Below, in pieces: positions 1 to 8,898 of a stretch of DNA of 64,000 nucleotides (positions within the stretch are counted from its first letter, which is position 1; every line of letters begins with the position of its first letter). The notes under the pieces were generated by a model. It did not search any database. It had not been told where the DNA came from and worked only from the letters and a program-made list of their open reading frames with translations. The stretch lies in contig JALOSF010000001.1 in the NCBI GenBank assembly GCA_025458525.1, forward strand, positions 45,963-109,962, read 5' to 3'. This DNA is from Cypionkella sp. (GTDB lineage: Bacteria; Pseudomonadota; Alphaproteobacteria; Rhodobacterales; Rhodobacteraceae). The position numbers and the translations under genes were made by a program.

Positions 1-380
1 TGCTTGTGATCTCTGACAGCTGCTATTCCGGCGCCTTGCTGCGCGGCGCGGGCGGGGCCGAACCCGTCGATGATGCCGACCGGCTGCGCGCCCTTCAGCG
101 GCTGGCGGACAAGCGGTCGCGTATCGTCATCGCCTCGGGGGGCAATGAGCCCGTGCTGGACAGCGGCGGCGATGGTCATTCGGTCTTTGCCCGCGCGCTG
201 CTGACCGGGTTGGCCGAGATGGAGGAGGAGGCCTTCACCGCGCGCGAACTTTTCGACCGCTACCTGCTGCCGATGGTGGTGGGACAGGCCGCCCAAGAGC
301 CGCAATACAGGCCGATCGAACGATCCGGTCACGAAGGTGGGGATGTGGTTCTGGCGCGGATCGGCGGACAGGGCGACTGA
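1..380 (+). CDS. Caspase-like (peptidase C14) domain protein, C-terminal part
   Basis: Open reading frame that enters from outside the window, so only the last ~126 residues are present. It starts almost at once with the motif ISDSCYSG, in which the Cys is the expected catalytic cysteine of the caspase/metacaspase fold; the histidine of the dyad would lie upstream, outside the window. The downstream text (IVIASGGNEPVLDSG, then HSVFARALLTGL) matches the usual C-terminal half of bacterial caspase-like domains. Bacterial members are cysteine proteases used in signalling, programmed death or defence, but no substrate can be named here. The gene is convergent with tctA. N-terminal domains, which would decide the role, cannot be seen. 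Confidence 0.75.
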   Translation, partial: LVISDSCYSGALLRGAGGAEPVDDADRLRALQRLADKRSRIVIASGGNEPVLDSGGDGHSVFARALLTGLAEMEEEAFTARELFDRYLLPMVVGQAAQEPQYRPIERSGHEGGDVVLARIGGQGD

Positions 381-397
381 CATCGGTGAAAGACCAG

Positions 398-421
398 CCG
401 GGGGCAAGGTGCTGCCCCCGG
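398..421. terminator. Perfect hairpin between convergent genes
   Basis: A 9-bp perfect stem (CCGGGGGCA / TGCCCCCGG) with a 6-nt loop lies between the caspase-like gene and tctA, which converge. There is no U-tract on either strand, so it is a stable hairpin that may help termination or protect 3' ends rather than a classic intrinsic terminator. Confidence 0.4.
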
Positions 422-447
422 TGCGATGCGCATCACGGACGTCGGCA

Positions 448-1965
448 TCAGTCTTCGTCGCCGCCGATCTGGGCCAGGACATGGCCCTTGCCCCGCAGCC
501 GCAGGATGATCGGCACGATCAGGGCAAGCGCCGCCACGATCAGGATGCCGGCTGCCACCGGAGTGGACCAAAGCGTGGTCCAGTCCCCTTGCGAGATCGA
601 CAGCGCCCGGCGCAACTGCTGTTCTGCCATCGGGCCAAGGATCAGACCTACAACCACCGGCGCAATCGGATAGCCATAAAGGCGCATCAGATAGCCAAGC
701 ACCCCGAAGATCGTCAGCATGGCAAGTTCGACCGGCGACGGGTTGATCCCGATGGTGCCCAAGGTCGCAAACAGAAGGATCCCGGCATAAAGCCACGGGC
801 GCGGAATGGTCAGCAGCTTGATCCACAATCCGATCAGCGGCAGGTTCAGCACCAGAAGCATCACATTGGCAATGAGCAGGCTGGCGATCAGACCCCAGAC
901 CAGATCGGGTGCCGTGACGAACAAGAGCGGCCCCGGTTGCAAGCCGAACTGCTGGAACCCGGCCAGCATGATCGCGGCCGTCGCCGTCGTGGGCAGGCCA
1001 AGCGTCAGCAAAGGCACCAGCGTTCCGGCGGCGGCGGCGTTGTTGGCCGCCTCTGGCCCGGCGACCCCTTCGATCGCGCCCTTGCCGAATTCGTCGGCAT
1101 GGCCAGAAAACCGCTTTTCGGTGCCATAGGACAGGAAACTGGCAATATCCGCCCCGCCGGCAGGCATCGCGCCAATCGGAAAACCGATTGCCGTGCCGCG
1201 CAGCCAGGACCGCCACGACCGCTTCCAATCAGACCGGCTCATGGCGACGCCGCCCTTGATGGCATGGACCTTGTCCTCGGCGCCGCCGATCTGGGCGGCC
1301 ACGAACAGCGCCTCGCCAACGGCAAACATCGCCACGGCCAGCGTCGTCACCTCGATCCCGTCCAGAAGCTGCGGCACGCCAAAGGACAGGCGCGCCTGCC
1401 CGGTCAGGCCGTCGATCCCAATCAGGGCCAGGGCCAGACCGATGAAAAGCGACGTCATCCCCTTGAGCGCGCTGTCACCAAAGGCAGCCGAGACGGTGAC
1501 AAAGGCCAGCACCATCAGGGCGAAATATTCGCGCGGCCCGAAGATCAGCGCCAGCTTGACGATATGGGGCGCCAGAAAGGCAAGCGCCATGGTGGCCAGC
1601 ACCCCCGCCACAAAGGATCCGATGGCCGCAGTTGCAAGCGCCGGACCGCCGCGCCCGGCACGGGCCATCTTGTTGCCCTCCAGCGCCGTCACGATCGACG
1701 CGCTTTCGCCCGGCGTGTTGAGCAGGATCGATGTGGTCGAACCGCCATACATCCCGCCGTAATAGATGCCCGCGAACATGATGAGCGACCCCGCAGGATC
1801 AAGCCCATAGGTCACGGGAAGCAATAGGGCCACCGTCAGCGCGGGCCCGATGCCGGGCAAGACACCGACCGCGGTGCCAAGCGTGACGCCGATCAGCGCA
1901 TAGAGCAGGATCATCGGGTCTGTCGCCACCGCCAGCCCCTGAAGCAAGAAGTCGATGGTGGTCAT
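448..1965 (-). CDS. tctA: Tripartite tricarboxylate transporter, large permease TctA
   Basis: A 505-residue polytopic membrane protein of the TctA family, the usual length. Family signatures are present near the N-terminus ([17 protein letters not shown], and [20 protein letters not shown]) and again in the second half ([19 protein letters not shown]). It forms the ion-coupled channel of a TTT transporter with TctB and TctC; the carboxylate substrate (citrate-like or other) cannot be read from sequence. Last gene of tctC-tctB-tctA: it begins one base after the tctB stop, with a GGAGGGTGAG ribosome site inside the end of tctB. A TctD/TctE-like pair nearby probably regulates it. Confidence 0.95.
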   Translation of the reverse strand: MTTIDFLLQGLAVATDPMILLYALIGVTLGTAVGVLPGIGPALTVALLLPVTYGLDPAGSLIMFAGIYYGGMYGGSTTSILLNTPGESASIVTALEGNKMARAGRGGPALATAAIGSFVAGVLATMALAFLAPHIVKLALIFGPREYFALMVLAFVTVSAAFGDSALKGMTSLFIGLALALIGIDGLTGQARLSFGVPQLLDGIEVTTLAVAMFAVGEALFVAAQIGGAEDKVHAIKGGVAMSRSDWKRSWRSWLRGTAIGFPIGAMPAGGADIASFLSYGTEKRFSGHADEFGKGAIEGVAGPEAANNAAAAGTLVPLLTLGLPTTATAAIMLAGFQQFGLQPGPLLFVTAPDLVWGLIASLLIANVMLLVLNLPLIGLWIKLLTIPRPWLYAGILLFATLGTIGINPSPVELAMLTIFGVLGYLMRLYGYPIAPVVVGLILGPMAEQQLRRALSISQGDWTTLWSTPVAAGILIVAALALIVPIILRLRGKGHVLAQIGGDED

Positions 1966-1966
1966 C

Positions 1967-2458
1967 TCACCCTCCGAAGATCAGATTTTCCAGAAAGCCG
2001 GCCGGAAGGTTCAGTTTCAGCACCTGGTCGAACACGGCGTAAACCACCAGGGCGAACACGATCCCGATCGGAAGGGTCAGGGCAAAGTTGCGCTTGCCAA
2101 AGGCGGCGGCGGTCATGCTGAACAACACCCCGCCTGCAATGGAAAACCCCGCCGGATGCAGGAGCAGAAGCTGCAACAGCAGGCCGCCGACCACAAAGGC
2201 GATCGGCACAGGCGCCTGACGCGGCACCCCGCCATCGCCGCCGCGCAGCCCCTTGACCACATGGGCCAGCGCCAGCAGGACAAGGCCCCAGCCAACGAAA
2301 ATCAGGGTCTCGGCAGATCCGATGCCCGCGTAGCCGCCCTTGTCGGGGATGGTTCCGGCCTGCCAGATCAGAACCGCGCCACCGGCCGCCAACCCCGCGG
2401 CCACGATGAACGCCGCCCCATCGGGGCGACGTCCGGTTGCGGTCAGCCGCTTGATCAT
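1967..2458 (-). CDS. tctB: Tripartite tricarboxylate transporter, small permease TctB
   Basis: A 163-residue protein with four predicted membrane segments, typical of TctB, the poorly conserved small membrane subunit of TTT transporters. Its ATG overlaps the tctC stop (ATGA), indicating translational coupling, and tctA follows after one base. Identity rests mainly on size, topology and its place between tctC and tctA. Confidence 0.9.
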   Translation of the reverse strand: MIKRLTATGRRPDGAAFIVAAGLAAGGAVLIWQAGTIPDKGGYAGIGSAETLIFVGWGLVLLALAHVVKGLRGGDGGVPRQAPVPIAFVVGGLLLQLLLLHPAGFSIAGGVLFSMTAAAFGKRNFALTLPIGIVFALVVYAVFDQVLKLNLPAGFLENLIFGG

Positions 2459-3399
2459 TTCACCAGACCGATGTCTTTCAACACCGCCGTCGTGGCTTCG
2501 ATCTCCTTGGCAAGCTGGGCCTCGAACTCGGCGCCTGCCAGATAGGTGTTGGCCCAGCCCTTGGTGTCCAGCATGGCCTTCCAGCCTGCCGAATTGACCA
2601 TCGCATCGATATCGGCCGCGACGGCCGCCTTCTGCTCGGCCGACAGGCCCGGAGCGGCGGCAACCATGCGCCAGTTCTGCACGTTCACATCATAGCCCGC
2701 TTCCATCAGCGTCGGCGCATCGGTGCCCTGCCATTTCTCGGCAGTGGAAACCGCCAGCATCCGCATGGTGCCGGCCTGAACCTGCGGCAGGAACTCGCCC
2801 ACGCCCGAGATGCCAACCGTCACCTGATTGCCCAGAATGGCCGCAAGCGCCTCGCCGCCGCCGGCAAAGGCGACATAGTTGATCTTGGTCGGATCGACGC
2901 CCGCCGCCTTGGCCAGCAGGCCAACGGTGATGTGGTCCACCCCACCGGCCGAGCCGCCGGCCCAAGACACCGAACCCGGATCTGCCTTCATCATCTCGAC
3001 CAGCTCGCCGATCGTCTGGATCGGCGAGGACGCCGATACGGCAATACCCACCGCCTCGCCGGTCAAGCGCGCGATCGGGGTCACATCCGCAAGCGAAACC
3101 GGCGAGTCATTGGTCAGGATCGCCCCGACCATCACATAGCCACCCACGATCAGTTGCGTCGGATCGCCCGCGGTGCCCGCCGCGAATTGCGCAAGGCCAA
3201 CGGTGCCGCCCGCGCCGGGCACGTTTTGCACCTGGACCGAGCCCGAAATCCCCTCGGCCTGCAACACTTCCTGCATCGACCGCGCCGTGCTGTCCCATCC
3301 GCCGCCCGGTGCGGCAGGGGCCATGATGACATAATCCCCGGCAAGCGCCGGAAGTGCAAAGGCCGCCGCAAAGACAGCGCTCAAAAGCGTGTGTTTCAT
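2455..3399 (-). CDS. tctC: Tripartite tricarboxylate transporter substrate-binding protein TctC
   Basis: A 314-residue periplasmic protein of the TctC (Bug) family. The chosen ATG at 3399 follows a strong GGAGGAGAC ribosome site and opens a clean Sec signal peptide (MKHTLLSAVFAAAFALPALA); in-frame codons further upstream would spoil that signal. The mature protein begins with the family pattern DYVIMAPAAPGGGWDSTARS and holds VQNVPGAGGTVGLAQ, part of the ligand loops. First gene of the tctCBA operon. The ligand is unknown; Bug proteins bind tri- and dicarboxylates, aromatic acids and other small anions. Confidence 0.92.
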   Translation of the reverse strand: MKHTLLSAVFAAAFALPALAGDYVIMAPAAPGGGWDSTARSMQEVLQAEGISGSVQVQNVPGAGGTVGLAQFAAGTAGDPTQLIVGGYVMVGAILTNDSPVSLADVTPIARLTGEAVGIAVSASSPIQTIGELVEMMKADPGSVSWAGGSAGGVDHITVGLLAKAAGVDPTKINYVAFAGGGEALAAILGNQVTVGISGVGEFLPQVQAGTMRMLAVSTAEKWQGTDAPTLMEAGYDVNVQNWRMVAAAPGLSAEQKAAVAADIDAMVNSAGWKAMLDTKGWANTYLAGAEFEAQLAKEIEATTAVLKDIGLVK

Positions 3400-3493
3400 C
3401 TGGTGTCTCCTCCCTGGGCACGGTTGCCCGCGCCGATTGTCTTGGGCTGCACCTCCTCGTGCCTGCCCTGCCGCGAAATTCAGCACATAAACC

Positions 3494-3517
3494 TGTCATC
3501 TGGCTGACACTGTCAGC
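3494..3517. promoter_or_regulatory. Candidate operator upstream of tctC
   Basis: Three TGTCA half-sites in a row: TGTCA, then TGACA after six bases, then TGTCA one base later. The last two form a 15-bp palindrome (GCTGACA-C-TGTCAGC, 3503-3517). It lies about 100 bp upstream of tctC and overlaps the end of the solute-binding-protein gene. An OmpR-type regulator such as the neighbouring TctD homologue is a plausible binder; this is inference from position and symmetry. Confidence 0.4.
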
Positions 3518-4592
3518 GGCCTTCCAAGGCCTCATGCCACAGACGATAGAATCGGCGCCGCTTGGCCTGATCCAGATAGACCATGACCCCCGGACTGACC
3601 GACACGGGGCGCAGGTGGTTGCCCAGCGCGGCCTGCATGGCAAGCGCGGTGTTCGCGCCGGACACTTCCAGACTGACCGCGGGCAGGCGGAGTTTCTCGG
3701 ACAAGAGTGTCTGCCCCTCGCGACTCATCAGAAAGCCAAGGAAGGCGGCCCCAAGATCGGGGGAGGCAGAGGCGCGCGGCACCAGACCCACGCGCGACAC
3801 CACCACCGTGAAGTCACGCAGCAGCACAAAGCCAAGATCGGGCAGCCGCCGCGCCTGATCGGCGGCGTAAGAGCCAAGGATGTTGTAGCCGATCACCAGC
3901 CGCCCATCGGCCACCCTGTCGATGATCTGCTGGCTCGTGGAAAACGTCTGCATCCCGGCCCGCGCCATGCTGCGCAGCAAGGACCAGATATCGGGGAAAT
4001 GCTCGGCATCCCGGGCAAGGAACAGATAGCCCACCGCCGATTGCCGGATGTCATAGGTGCCGATCCGGCCGCGCAGATCGCGGGGCGCCTCGCGCAGCCA
4101 CTCCATCAATTCGAGCCGGGAAAGCGGGGGGCCGTCCGGAAAGCTCGGCTTGTGATAGACCAGGACCCCAGGCTCATAGGTCAGCGCAAAGGCTGTGTCC
4201 TGCCAATTGGCCCAGTCGGGCCAGTCGCGCGCCTCGGGCACGCGCACGCGCTGCGCATAGCCGTCGTTGGCCAGCTTGATCTGCAAATCCATGCCCGAGG
4301 AAAACACGAAATCCGCCGTCGGCGCGCCCGCATCGGTTTCTGCGACCACACGGTCTGCGATCTGCGCGGCGAGAAAATCTTCATAGCGCACCGCGACGTC
4401 CGGATGGCTGGCCTGAAAGGCTTCGATCAGCGGCCGTGCCAGCCGGTAATCGAAGGTGGAATAGATCACAAGGCTGCGATCCCCCTCTCCGCCCTTGGCC
4501 GGAAAGGTGACGGATTCGGCACAGGCCGCCGTGGCCGGAAGCAAGAGGGCCAGCACCAGGCGGATCAGGGCAAGTCCAGATGCGCGTGACAT
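3513..4592 (-). CDS. Periplasmic solute-binding protein (iron/AfuA type) linked to TctDE
   Basis: A 359-residue exported binding protein. The start at 4592 gives a normal signal peptide ending in ATAACA; an upstream in-frame ATG at 4625 would add 11 residues before it. The mature domain starts with LVIYSTFDYRLARPLIEAF and has DFVFSSGMDLQIKLANDGYAQ and ALTYEPGVLVYHK, typical of type 2 periplasmic binding proteins of the iron/AfuA class. No ABC permease or ATPase is adjacent. Instead it is divergent from the response regulator/histidine kinase pair and sits between them and tctC, so it may be a sensory partner of the kinase rather than a transport subunit. That role is inferred from context. 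Confidence 0.8.
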   Translation of the reverse strand: MSRASGLALIRLVLALLLPATAACAESVTFPAKGGEGDRSLVIYSTFDYRLARPLIEAFQASHPDVAVRYEDFLAAQIADRVVAETDAGAPTADFVFSSGMDLQIKLANDGYAQRVRVPEARDWPDWANWQDTAFALTYEPGVLVYHKPSFPDGPPLSRLELMEWLREAPRDLRGRIGTYDIRQSAVGYLFLARDAEHFPDIWSLLRSMARAGMQTFSTSQQIIDRVADGRLVIGYNILGSYAADQARRLPDLGFVLLRDFTVVVSRVGLVPRASASPDLGAAFLGFLMSREGQTLLSEKLRLPAVSLEVSGANTALAMQAALGNHLRPVSVSPGVMVYLDQAKRRRFYRLWHEALEGR

Positions 4593-4670
4593 GACCAAAC
4601 CTTGCCCGATGCAACGCCAGTTCACAACCTCGGGCTTTGCCTCTATCCTCGGCCCCGGGGGGGACAGGGA

Positions 4671-5339
4671 ATGCGCCTGCTTGTGGTCGAAGATGATCTG
4701 CCGCTGGCCGAGGCGCTGACGGCGCTGCTCACGTCATCTGGCTATGTCGTGGATTGCGTGCATGACGGCGAGGCCGCGATGGCGCTGGCCACCGACGAAG
4801 CGTTCGATCTGGTGATCCTCGATCTCAACCTGCCACGGCAGGACGGGCTTGCGGTGCTGCACCACATGCGGGCGCGCAACAACACCGCCGCGGTCATGGT
4901 GCTGACGGCAAAGGGGGCTGCCGAAGACCGGGTGCGCGGCCTTGACCTTGGCGCCGATGACTATCTGACCAAACCGTTCGACGTGCGCGAGTTCGAGGCC
5001 CGGGTGCGCTCTCTCTTGCGGCGTCAAGCGGGGTTGCGATCTTCGACAATCTCTCTGGGCAATCTGTCGCTTGACCTGACGACCCGTCAGTTTTCCATTT
5101 CCGATCAGACGCTTGATCTGCCCCCGCGTGAACGCGCCCTGCTGGAGCTGTTGTTGACCCGCGCAGGAAAGGTGGTGGCCAAAGAGGCGATCATGCAATC
5201 GCTGACCACCTTGGACGACATCCTGTCCGACAATGCGATCGAGCAATATGTCTCGCGGCTGCGACGGCGGCTTGCGCCGCATGGCCTTGGCCTGCGCACG
5301 GTGCGTGGCATCGGCTATCTTCTGGAAAAGGCACGCTAG
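4671..5339 (+). CDS. tctD: TctD-like response regulator (OmpR/PhoB family)
   Basis: A 222-residue two-domain regulator. The receiver domain (residues 1-115) has the acidic pair E7-D8-D9, phospho-acceptor D51 in LVILDLNLPRQDG, the LTAKG threonine/lysine region and DDYLTKPF. The C-terminal winged helix contains LPPRERALLELLLTRAGKVV and the recognition region IEQYVSRLRRRL. The start at 4671 is taken because MRLLVVEDD is the family N-terminus and GGGACAGGGA lies just upstream. Three bases separate it from the kinase gene. Likely activates tctCBA, as TctD does in enterobacteria. Confidence 0.9.
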   Translation: MRLLVVEDDLPLAEALTALLTSSGYVVDCVHDGEAAMALATDEAFDLVILDLNLPRQDGLAVLHHMRARNNTAAVMVLTAKGAAEDRVRGLDLGADDYLTKPFDVREFEARVRSLLRRQAGLRSSTISLGNLSLDLTTRQFSISDQTLDLPPRERALLELLLTRAGKVVAKEAIMQSLTTLDDILSDNAIEQYVSRLRRRLAPHGLGLRTVRGIGYLLEKAR

Positions 5340-5342
5340 GGG

Positions 5343-6743
5343 ATGGCGGCCTATTCGCTGCGCCGCCGCCTGCTGTTGTGGCTTTTCCTTGCGACGGCCG
5401 TGCTGGGCCTTCTGGCCCTGGCCGACACTTGGCGCGAGGCGTTGCGCACCGCCCAAGGCGTGTCGGACCGGGTTCTGGTCGGCTCCGCCCTTGCGATTGC
5501 CGAAAGCGTGACCGTGGATGAAACCGGCACGCTCGAGGTGGATATCCCCTATTCCTCGCTTGAAATGCTGACTTCGGCCGCGCAGGACAAGGTGTTTTAC
5601 CGCGTCGATGGGCAACCGGGCGGTTTTCTGACCGGCTATGCCGATCTGGACTATACCCAGCCCGAGGGGCAGGCCCCGGTGTTTTCCGACAGCACCTTCC
5701 GCGGCGTCGGCATCCGCAGCGCCACCTTGCGGCGCGAGGTGTCAACCGGCGCCAGTTCCATCGCCTTCACCGTCACGGTCGCGGAATCCACACTGGCACG
5801 CGCGGCACTGGCGCGGGCGATCCTGCTGCGATCGGCCCTGCGGCTGGCGGTTCTGATCTCTGGCGTCGCGGCCATTGTCTGGCTGGGCGTCACGCTGGCG
5901 CTGCGCCCGCTTGATCGGCTTGGTGCCGTCATCGCCGAACGCTCGCCCGATGACCTGCGCCCCGTGACCGCCGATGTGCCGCAAGAGGTGGCCGCGCTGG
6001 TGCTTGCCATCAACTCGTTCATGGCGCGATTGGACACGGCTGTGAATGCGCTGCGCAATTTCACCGGCAATGCCAGCCATCAGCTGCGCACCCCATTGGC
6101 CGTGGTGCGCACCCAGCTTGCGCTGATCGACCGCAGCACAACGCCACCGGCCCGGCAGGCCGCCATGGCCAAGGCGCAAATCGCGCTGGAACGGGCCGAA
6201 CGGGTTCTGGCGCAGCTTCTGGTGCTGGCGCGTGTGGATGCAGCCAGCGGGGCGGCCGCTCTCGGGCCTGTCAACATCGTTGCCACTGCCAAGGATCTGA
6301 CAGCCGAGATGGTGCCCTTTGCGCTGGAGCGTGACGTGGATCTTGGCTTCGAAGGCCCGGTCTGGGCCTTTGGTCATGCCGAGCCGGTATTGCTGGCCGA
6401 ACTGCTCAAGAACCTTGTCGGCAATGCCATCGCCTATGCCGGTCACGGCGCGGTGGTGACGGTGCGGGTAAAGGATCACCCCCAGGGCATCGAACTGGCG
6501 GTCGAGGACAACGGGCCGGGTCTGAGCCCAGCCCAGATCACCCTCGCGCTCCGGCGTCGTCGCGGCGCATCGATCCAGGCCCAGACCGCTGTTCGGGATC
6601 AGGAAGCGGGATATGGCTTTGGCCTTGCGATCAGCGCCGAAATCGCGGCGCTGTTCGATGCAGAGCTTCACCTTGCCCCGGGCGCGGGAGGGCGCGGGTT
6701 GCTGGCCAGCGTTGTGCTGCACCGGGCCCCTGCCGGCCCGTGA
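5343..6743 (+). CDS. tctE: TctE-like sensor histidine kinase
   Basis: A 466-residue membrane kinase. A membrane helix at about residues 8-27 and another at about 163-187 bracket a periplasmic domain of the TctE N-terminal type. HAMP-like linker, then the H-box NASHQLRTPLAVVRTQL with phospho-acceptor H246, the N-box region LLAELLKNLVGNAIAYA, and G-boxes VEDNGPGLSP and GYGFGLAISAEIAAL. It follows the response regulator directly and probably phosphorylates it. The stimulus is presumably the carboxylate handled by TctCBA, or the adjacent binding protein in its ligand-bound form (inference). Confidence 0.9.
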   Translation: MAAYSLRRRLLLWLFLATAVLGLLALADTWREALRTAQGVSDRVLVGSALAIAESVTVDETGTLEVDIPYSSLEMLTSAAQDKVFYRVDGQPGGFLTGYADLDYTQPEGQAPVFSDSTFRGVGIRSATLRREVSTGASSIAFTVTVAESTLARAALARAILLRSALRLAVLISGVAAIVWLGVTLALRPLDRLGAVIAERSPDDLRPVTADVPQEVAALVLAINSFMARLDTAVNALRNFTGNASHQLRTPLAVVRTQLALIDRSTTPPARQAAMAKAQIALERAERVLAQLLVLARVDAASGAAALGPVNIVATAKDLTAEMVPFALERDVDLGFEGPVWAFGHAEPVLLAELLKNLVGNAIAYAGHGAVVTVRVKDHPQGIELAVEDNGPGLSPAQITLALRRRRGASIQAQTAVRDQEAGYGFGLAISAEIAALFDAELHLAPGAGGRGLLASVVLHRAPAGP

Positions 6744-6765
6744 CCCGTAAACGGCGCAGACATGC

Positions 6766-6795
6766 AAAAGGCGCGGAGGGTTGCCCCGCCGCGCC
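6766..6795 (-). terminator. Intrinsic terminator after rplY
   Basis: On the minus strand, a 7-bp GC stem (GGCGCGG / CCGCGCC) with a 12-nt loop is followed by TTTTGC. It lies just downstream of the L25 gene, which ends at 6823. Confidence 0.6.
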
Positions 6796-6822
6796 CCTGT
6801 GTCTGGCCCGAAGGTCAGGGAT

Positions 6823-7425
6823 TTACGCTTCTTCGGCGTTGTCGTCCGAACGCAGGCCCGAGGGCGACGCGATATTGGCGATCACGAAGTTGCGCTTGAT
6901 CGTCGGCACCACGCCTTCGGGCAGTTTCACGTCGTCGATGTGGATCACATCGCCGATGTTCTTGCCGGTCAGGTCAACCGTGATGTGATCGGGGATATCC
7001 CCTGCCGTCACTTCCAGTTCCACTTCGGGGCGCACCACAGTCAGCGTGCCGCCACGCTTCAGGCCGGGGGCCTTGTCGTGGTTTTCGAAGTTGACGTGAA
7101 TGAACAGATTGATGCGCGAGGTGCGACGCAGGCGCATCAGATCGACGTGGGTCGGAAGATCCTTGACCACATCGCGCTGCACACCGCGGCAGATGACGCG
7201 AACATCTTCCTGACCTTCAACCTTCAGGTTGAACAGCGTCGAAAGGAAACGGCCCTTCTTCAGCTTGGTCAGCAGGTAGTTGTATTTGATGTTGATCGGA
7301 AGCGGATCTGCGCCACCACCGTAAACAATACCGGGCACGAGTTGCTCACGACGAGCTTGACGGGCGGCCCCCTTGCCTGTCCCCATCCGTGCCTCGGCGA
7401 TCAGATCAGGGATCTCACCAGCCAT
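6823..7425 (-). CDS. rplY: 50S ribosomal protein L25 / general stress protein Ctc
   Basis: A 200-residue protein of the long (Ctc-type) L25 family: an N-terminal 5S-rRNA-binding L25 beta-barrel (about residues 5-95) and a C-terminal TL5-like domain (about 100-190) with the pattern [18 protein letters not shown]. It binds 5S rRNA on the 50S subunit. The start at 7425 ([20 protein letters not shown]) is preferred over an ATG 36 bases upstream, because a GGAGA ribosome site sits at the right distance. Monocistronic, with its own terminator. Confidence 0.93.
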   Translation of the reverse strand: MAGEIPDLIAEARMGTGKGAARQARREQLVPGIVYGGGADPLPINIKYNYLLTKLKKGRFLSTLFNLKVEGQEDVRVICRGVQRDVVKDLPTHVDLMRLRRTSRINLFIHVNFENHDKAPGLKRGGTLTVVRPEVELEVTAGDIPDHITVDLTGKNIGDVIHIDDVKLPEGVVPTIKRNFVIANIASPSGLRSDDNAEEA

Positions 7426-7497
7426 TGCAGTTCTCCATATGATAAGTCCACCGCCCTCCAAGGGTGCGCGGTGCGACCGGGGGGCTATAGCGGGGAA

Positions 7498-7950
7498 TCA
7501 GCGCGGGGGAAAGCGGAAATCGCGGCTTTCTTTGGCCCCCTTCGCCATGGCCTTTGCAAGATCGGCAATGGTGCGCGTGGCAAGATGGCGGCGCAGCACC
7601 GCCTCGGCCTCGGCCATTGCGGCGTGCAGGGTGGACTGCATCGCCGCCACGATGGCGCAGTCCTTTTCCGCGGCCAAGGGCTCTGCCGTCAGGAACGGCG
7701 CGCCGATGGCGTCATAAACCTCGGCCACCGTGATCTGATCCGCCGCCCGCGCCAGCCGCCATCCCCCCGCATGGCCCTTGCCCGACACCACCAGCCCCCG
7801 CACCCGCAAAAGCCCCAGCACCCGCCGCACGACGACCGGATTGGTCGCATTGTGCCCGGCAATCACTTCGGACGTGAACACCTGTTCGGGCGCTGCCGCC
7901 ATATGGCCCAGCGTGTGCAGCGCAAGGGAAAGCTTGTTGTTCCGTTTCAT
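7498..7950 (-). CDS. Rrf2-family transcriptional regulator
   Basis: A 150-residue Rrf2 winged-helix regulator. Residues 1-75 carry the HTH (ALHTLGHMAAAPEQVFTSEVIAG, then NPVVVRRVLGLLRVRGLV) and the typical wing GKGHAGGWRLA. The three-cysteine Fe-S cluster ligand set of IscR/NsrR is absent; only one cysteine (EKDCAIV) is present, so it resembles the redox- or electrophile-sensing YwnA-like branch. The start at 7950 gives the canonical MKRNNKLSLALH N-terminus. Divergent from the flavoprotein at 7996, with a 17-bp palindrome between them, which suggests it represses both itself and that gene. Confidence 0.88.
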   Translation of the reverse strand: MKRNNKLSLALHTLGHMAAAPEQVFTSEVIAGHNATNPVVVRRVLGLLRVRGLVVSGKGHAGGWRLARAADQITVAEVYDAIGAPFLTAEPLAAEKDCAIVAAMQSTLHAAMAEAEAVLRRHLATRTIADLAKAMAKGAKESRDFRFPPR

Positions 7951-7967
7951 GTAACTATTATAGTTAC
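7951..7967. promoter_or_regulatory. Palindromic operator for the Rrf2 regulator
   Basis: A 17-bp inverted repeat, GTAACTAT-T-ATAGTTAC, with perfect 8-bp arms. It directly abuts the Rrf2 start codon and lies 29 bp before the divergent flavoprotein gene. AT-rich dyads of this form are typical Rrf2 operators. Confidence 0.7.
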
Positions 7968-7995
7968 GTGATTCGTCAGACGCAAGGAAAAGCAG

Positions 7996-8892
7996 ATGGA
8001 AAACGACTGTGACGTGGCAATCGTGGGCGGCAGCTTTGCCGGGCTGGCCGCCGGGCTGATGCTGGCGCGGGGTCGGCGGCGGGTGGTGGTGTTCGACGAA
8101 GGCCAGACCCGCAACCGCTTTGCCGATGCGGGCCATGGCTTTCTGGGCATGGACGGGCTGGCCCCGGCAGAAATGCAGCGCCGCGGACAGGCCGATCTGC
8201 TGGCCTATCCCACCGCCCAGATCGTGCCGCAGCGCGTCACCTCTGTCACCGGAACGCAGGGCCGCTTTATCCTGACCGCCCGCGAAAGCTGGACCGCAAG
8301 ACAGGTGATCCTTGCGCATGGCATGCGTGACAACCTGCCCGATATTCCGGGCCTTGCCGAAGGCTGGGGCCAATGGGCCATGCAATGCCCCTATTGCCAC
8401 GGCTATGAGGCGGCAGACCAACCCACCGGCATCCTGATGACCGGCGCCGCCCCGCCACATCACCTGACGATGCTGCGCGACTGGACGGGCGATCTGGCCC
8501 TGTTCTGCAACGGATACGCCCCGGACGCAGACACGCGCGCCAAGGCAAACGCATGGGGTATTCCGGTCTATGATCCGCCCGTTGTGGCGATCCGCAACGA
8601 TGGCCCCCACCGCACCCTTCTGCTGGCGGATGGGCGCGAGGTGGCGCGCGCGGTGCTTTACCTCGTCTCTCGGTCAGAACCGTCCTGCGATCTGGCCGCA
8701 CAGCTTGGCTGCGCGATGGAGGATGGCCCGACCGGCCCCTTTGTCAGCGTCGACATGATGCAGCAAACCAGCGTTCCCGGCCTCTTTGCGGCGGGGGATC
8801 TGTGCCGCCCGATGTATGGCGCGCTGTTTGCCGCAGCCGATGGCGCCCGCGCCGGGGCGGGGGCGCATCACGCGCTGCTGTTTGCCGCCTGA
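7996..8892 (+). CDS. Thioredoxin-reductase-like FAD/NAD(P) oxidoreductase
   Basis: A 298-residue class II pyridine nucleotide-disulfide oxidoreductase. The N-terminal FAD-binding Rossmann motif is VAIVGGSFAGLAAGLML; the redox-active pair is in CPYCHGYE in the middle; near the C-terminus GLFAAGDLCRPMYGALFAAADGA covers the FAD-binding GD motif. The CPYC active site differs from the CATC/CAVC of true thioredoxin reductases, and this shorter group is generally annotated as a TrxB-like oxidoreductase of unknown partner. Divergent from the Rrf2 gene and likely under its control; ribosome site GCAAGGAAAAG. Confidence 0.85.
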   Translation: MENDCDVAIVGGSFAGLAAGLMLARGRRRVVVFDEGQTRNRFADAGHGFLGMDGLAPAEMQRRGQADLLAYPTAQIVPQRVTSVTGTQGRFILTARESWTARQVILAHGMRDNLPDIPGLAEGWGQWAMQCPYCHGYEAADQPTGILMTGAAPPHHLTMLRDWTGDLALFCNGYAPDADTRAKANAWGIPVYDPPVVAIRNDGPHRTLLLADGREVARAVLYLVSRSEPSCDLAAQLGCAMEDGPTGPFVSVDMMQQTSVPGLFAAGDLCRPMYGALFAAADGARAGAGAHHALLFAA

Positions 8893-8898
8893 CCGGGA

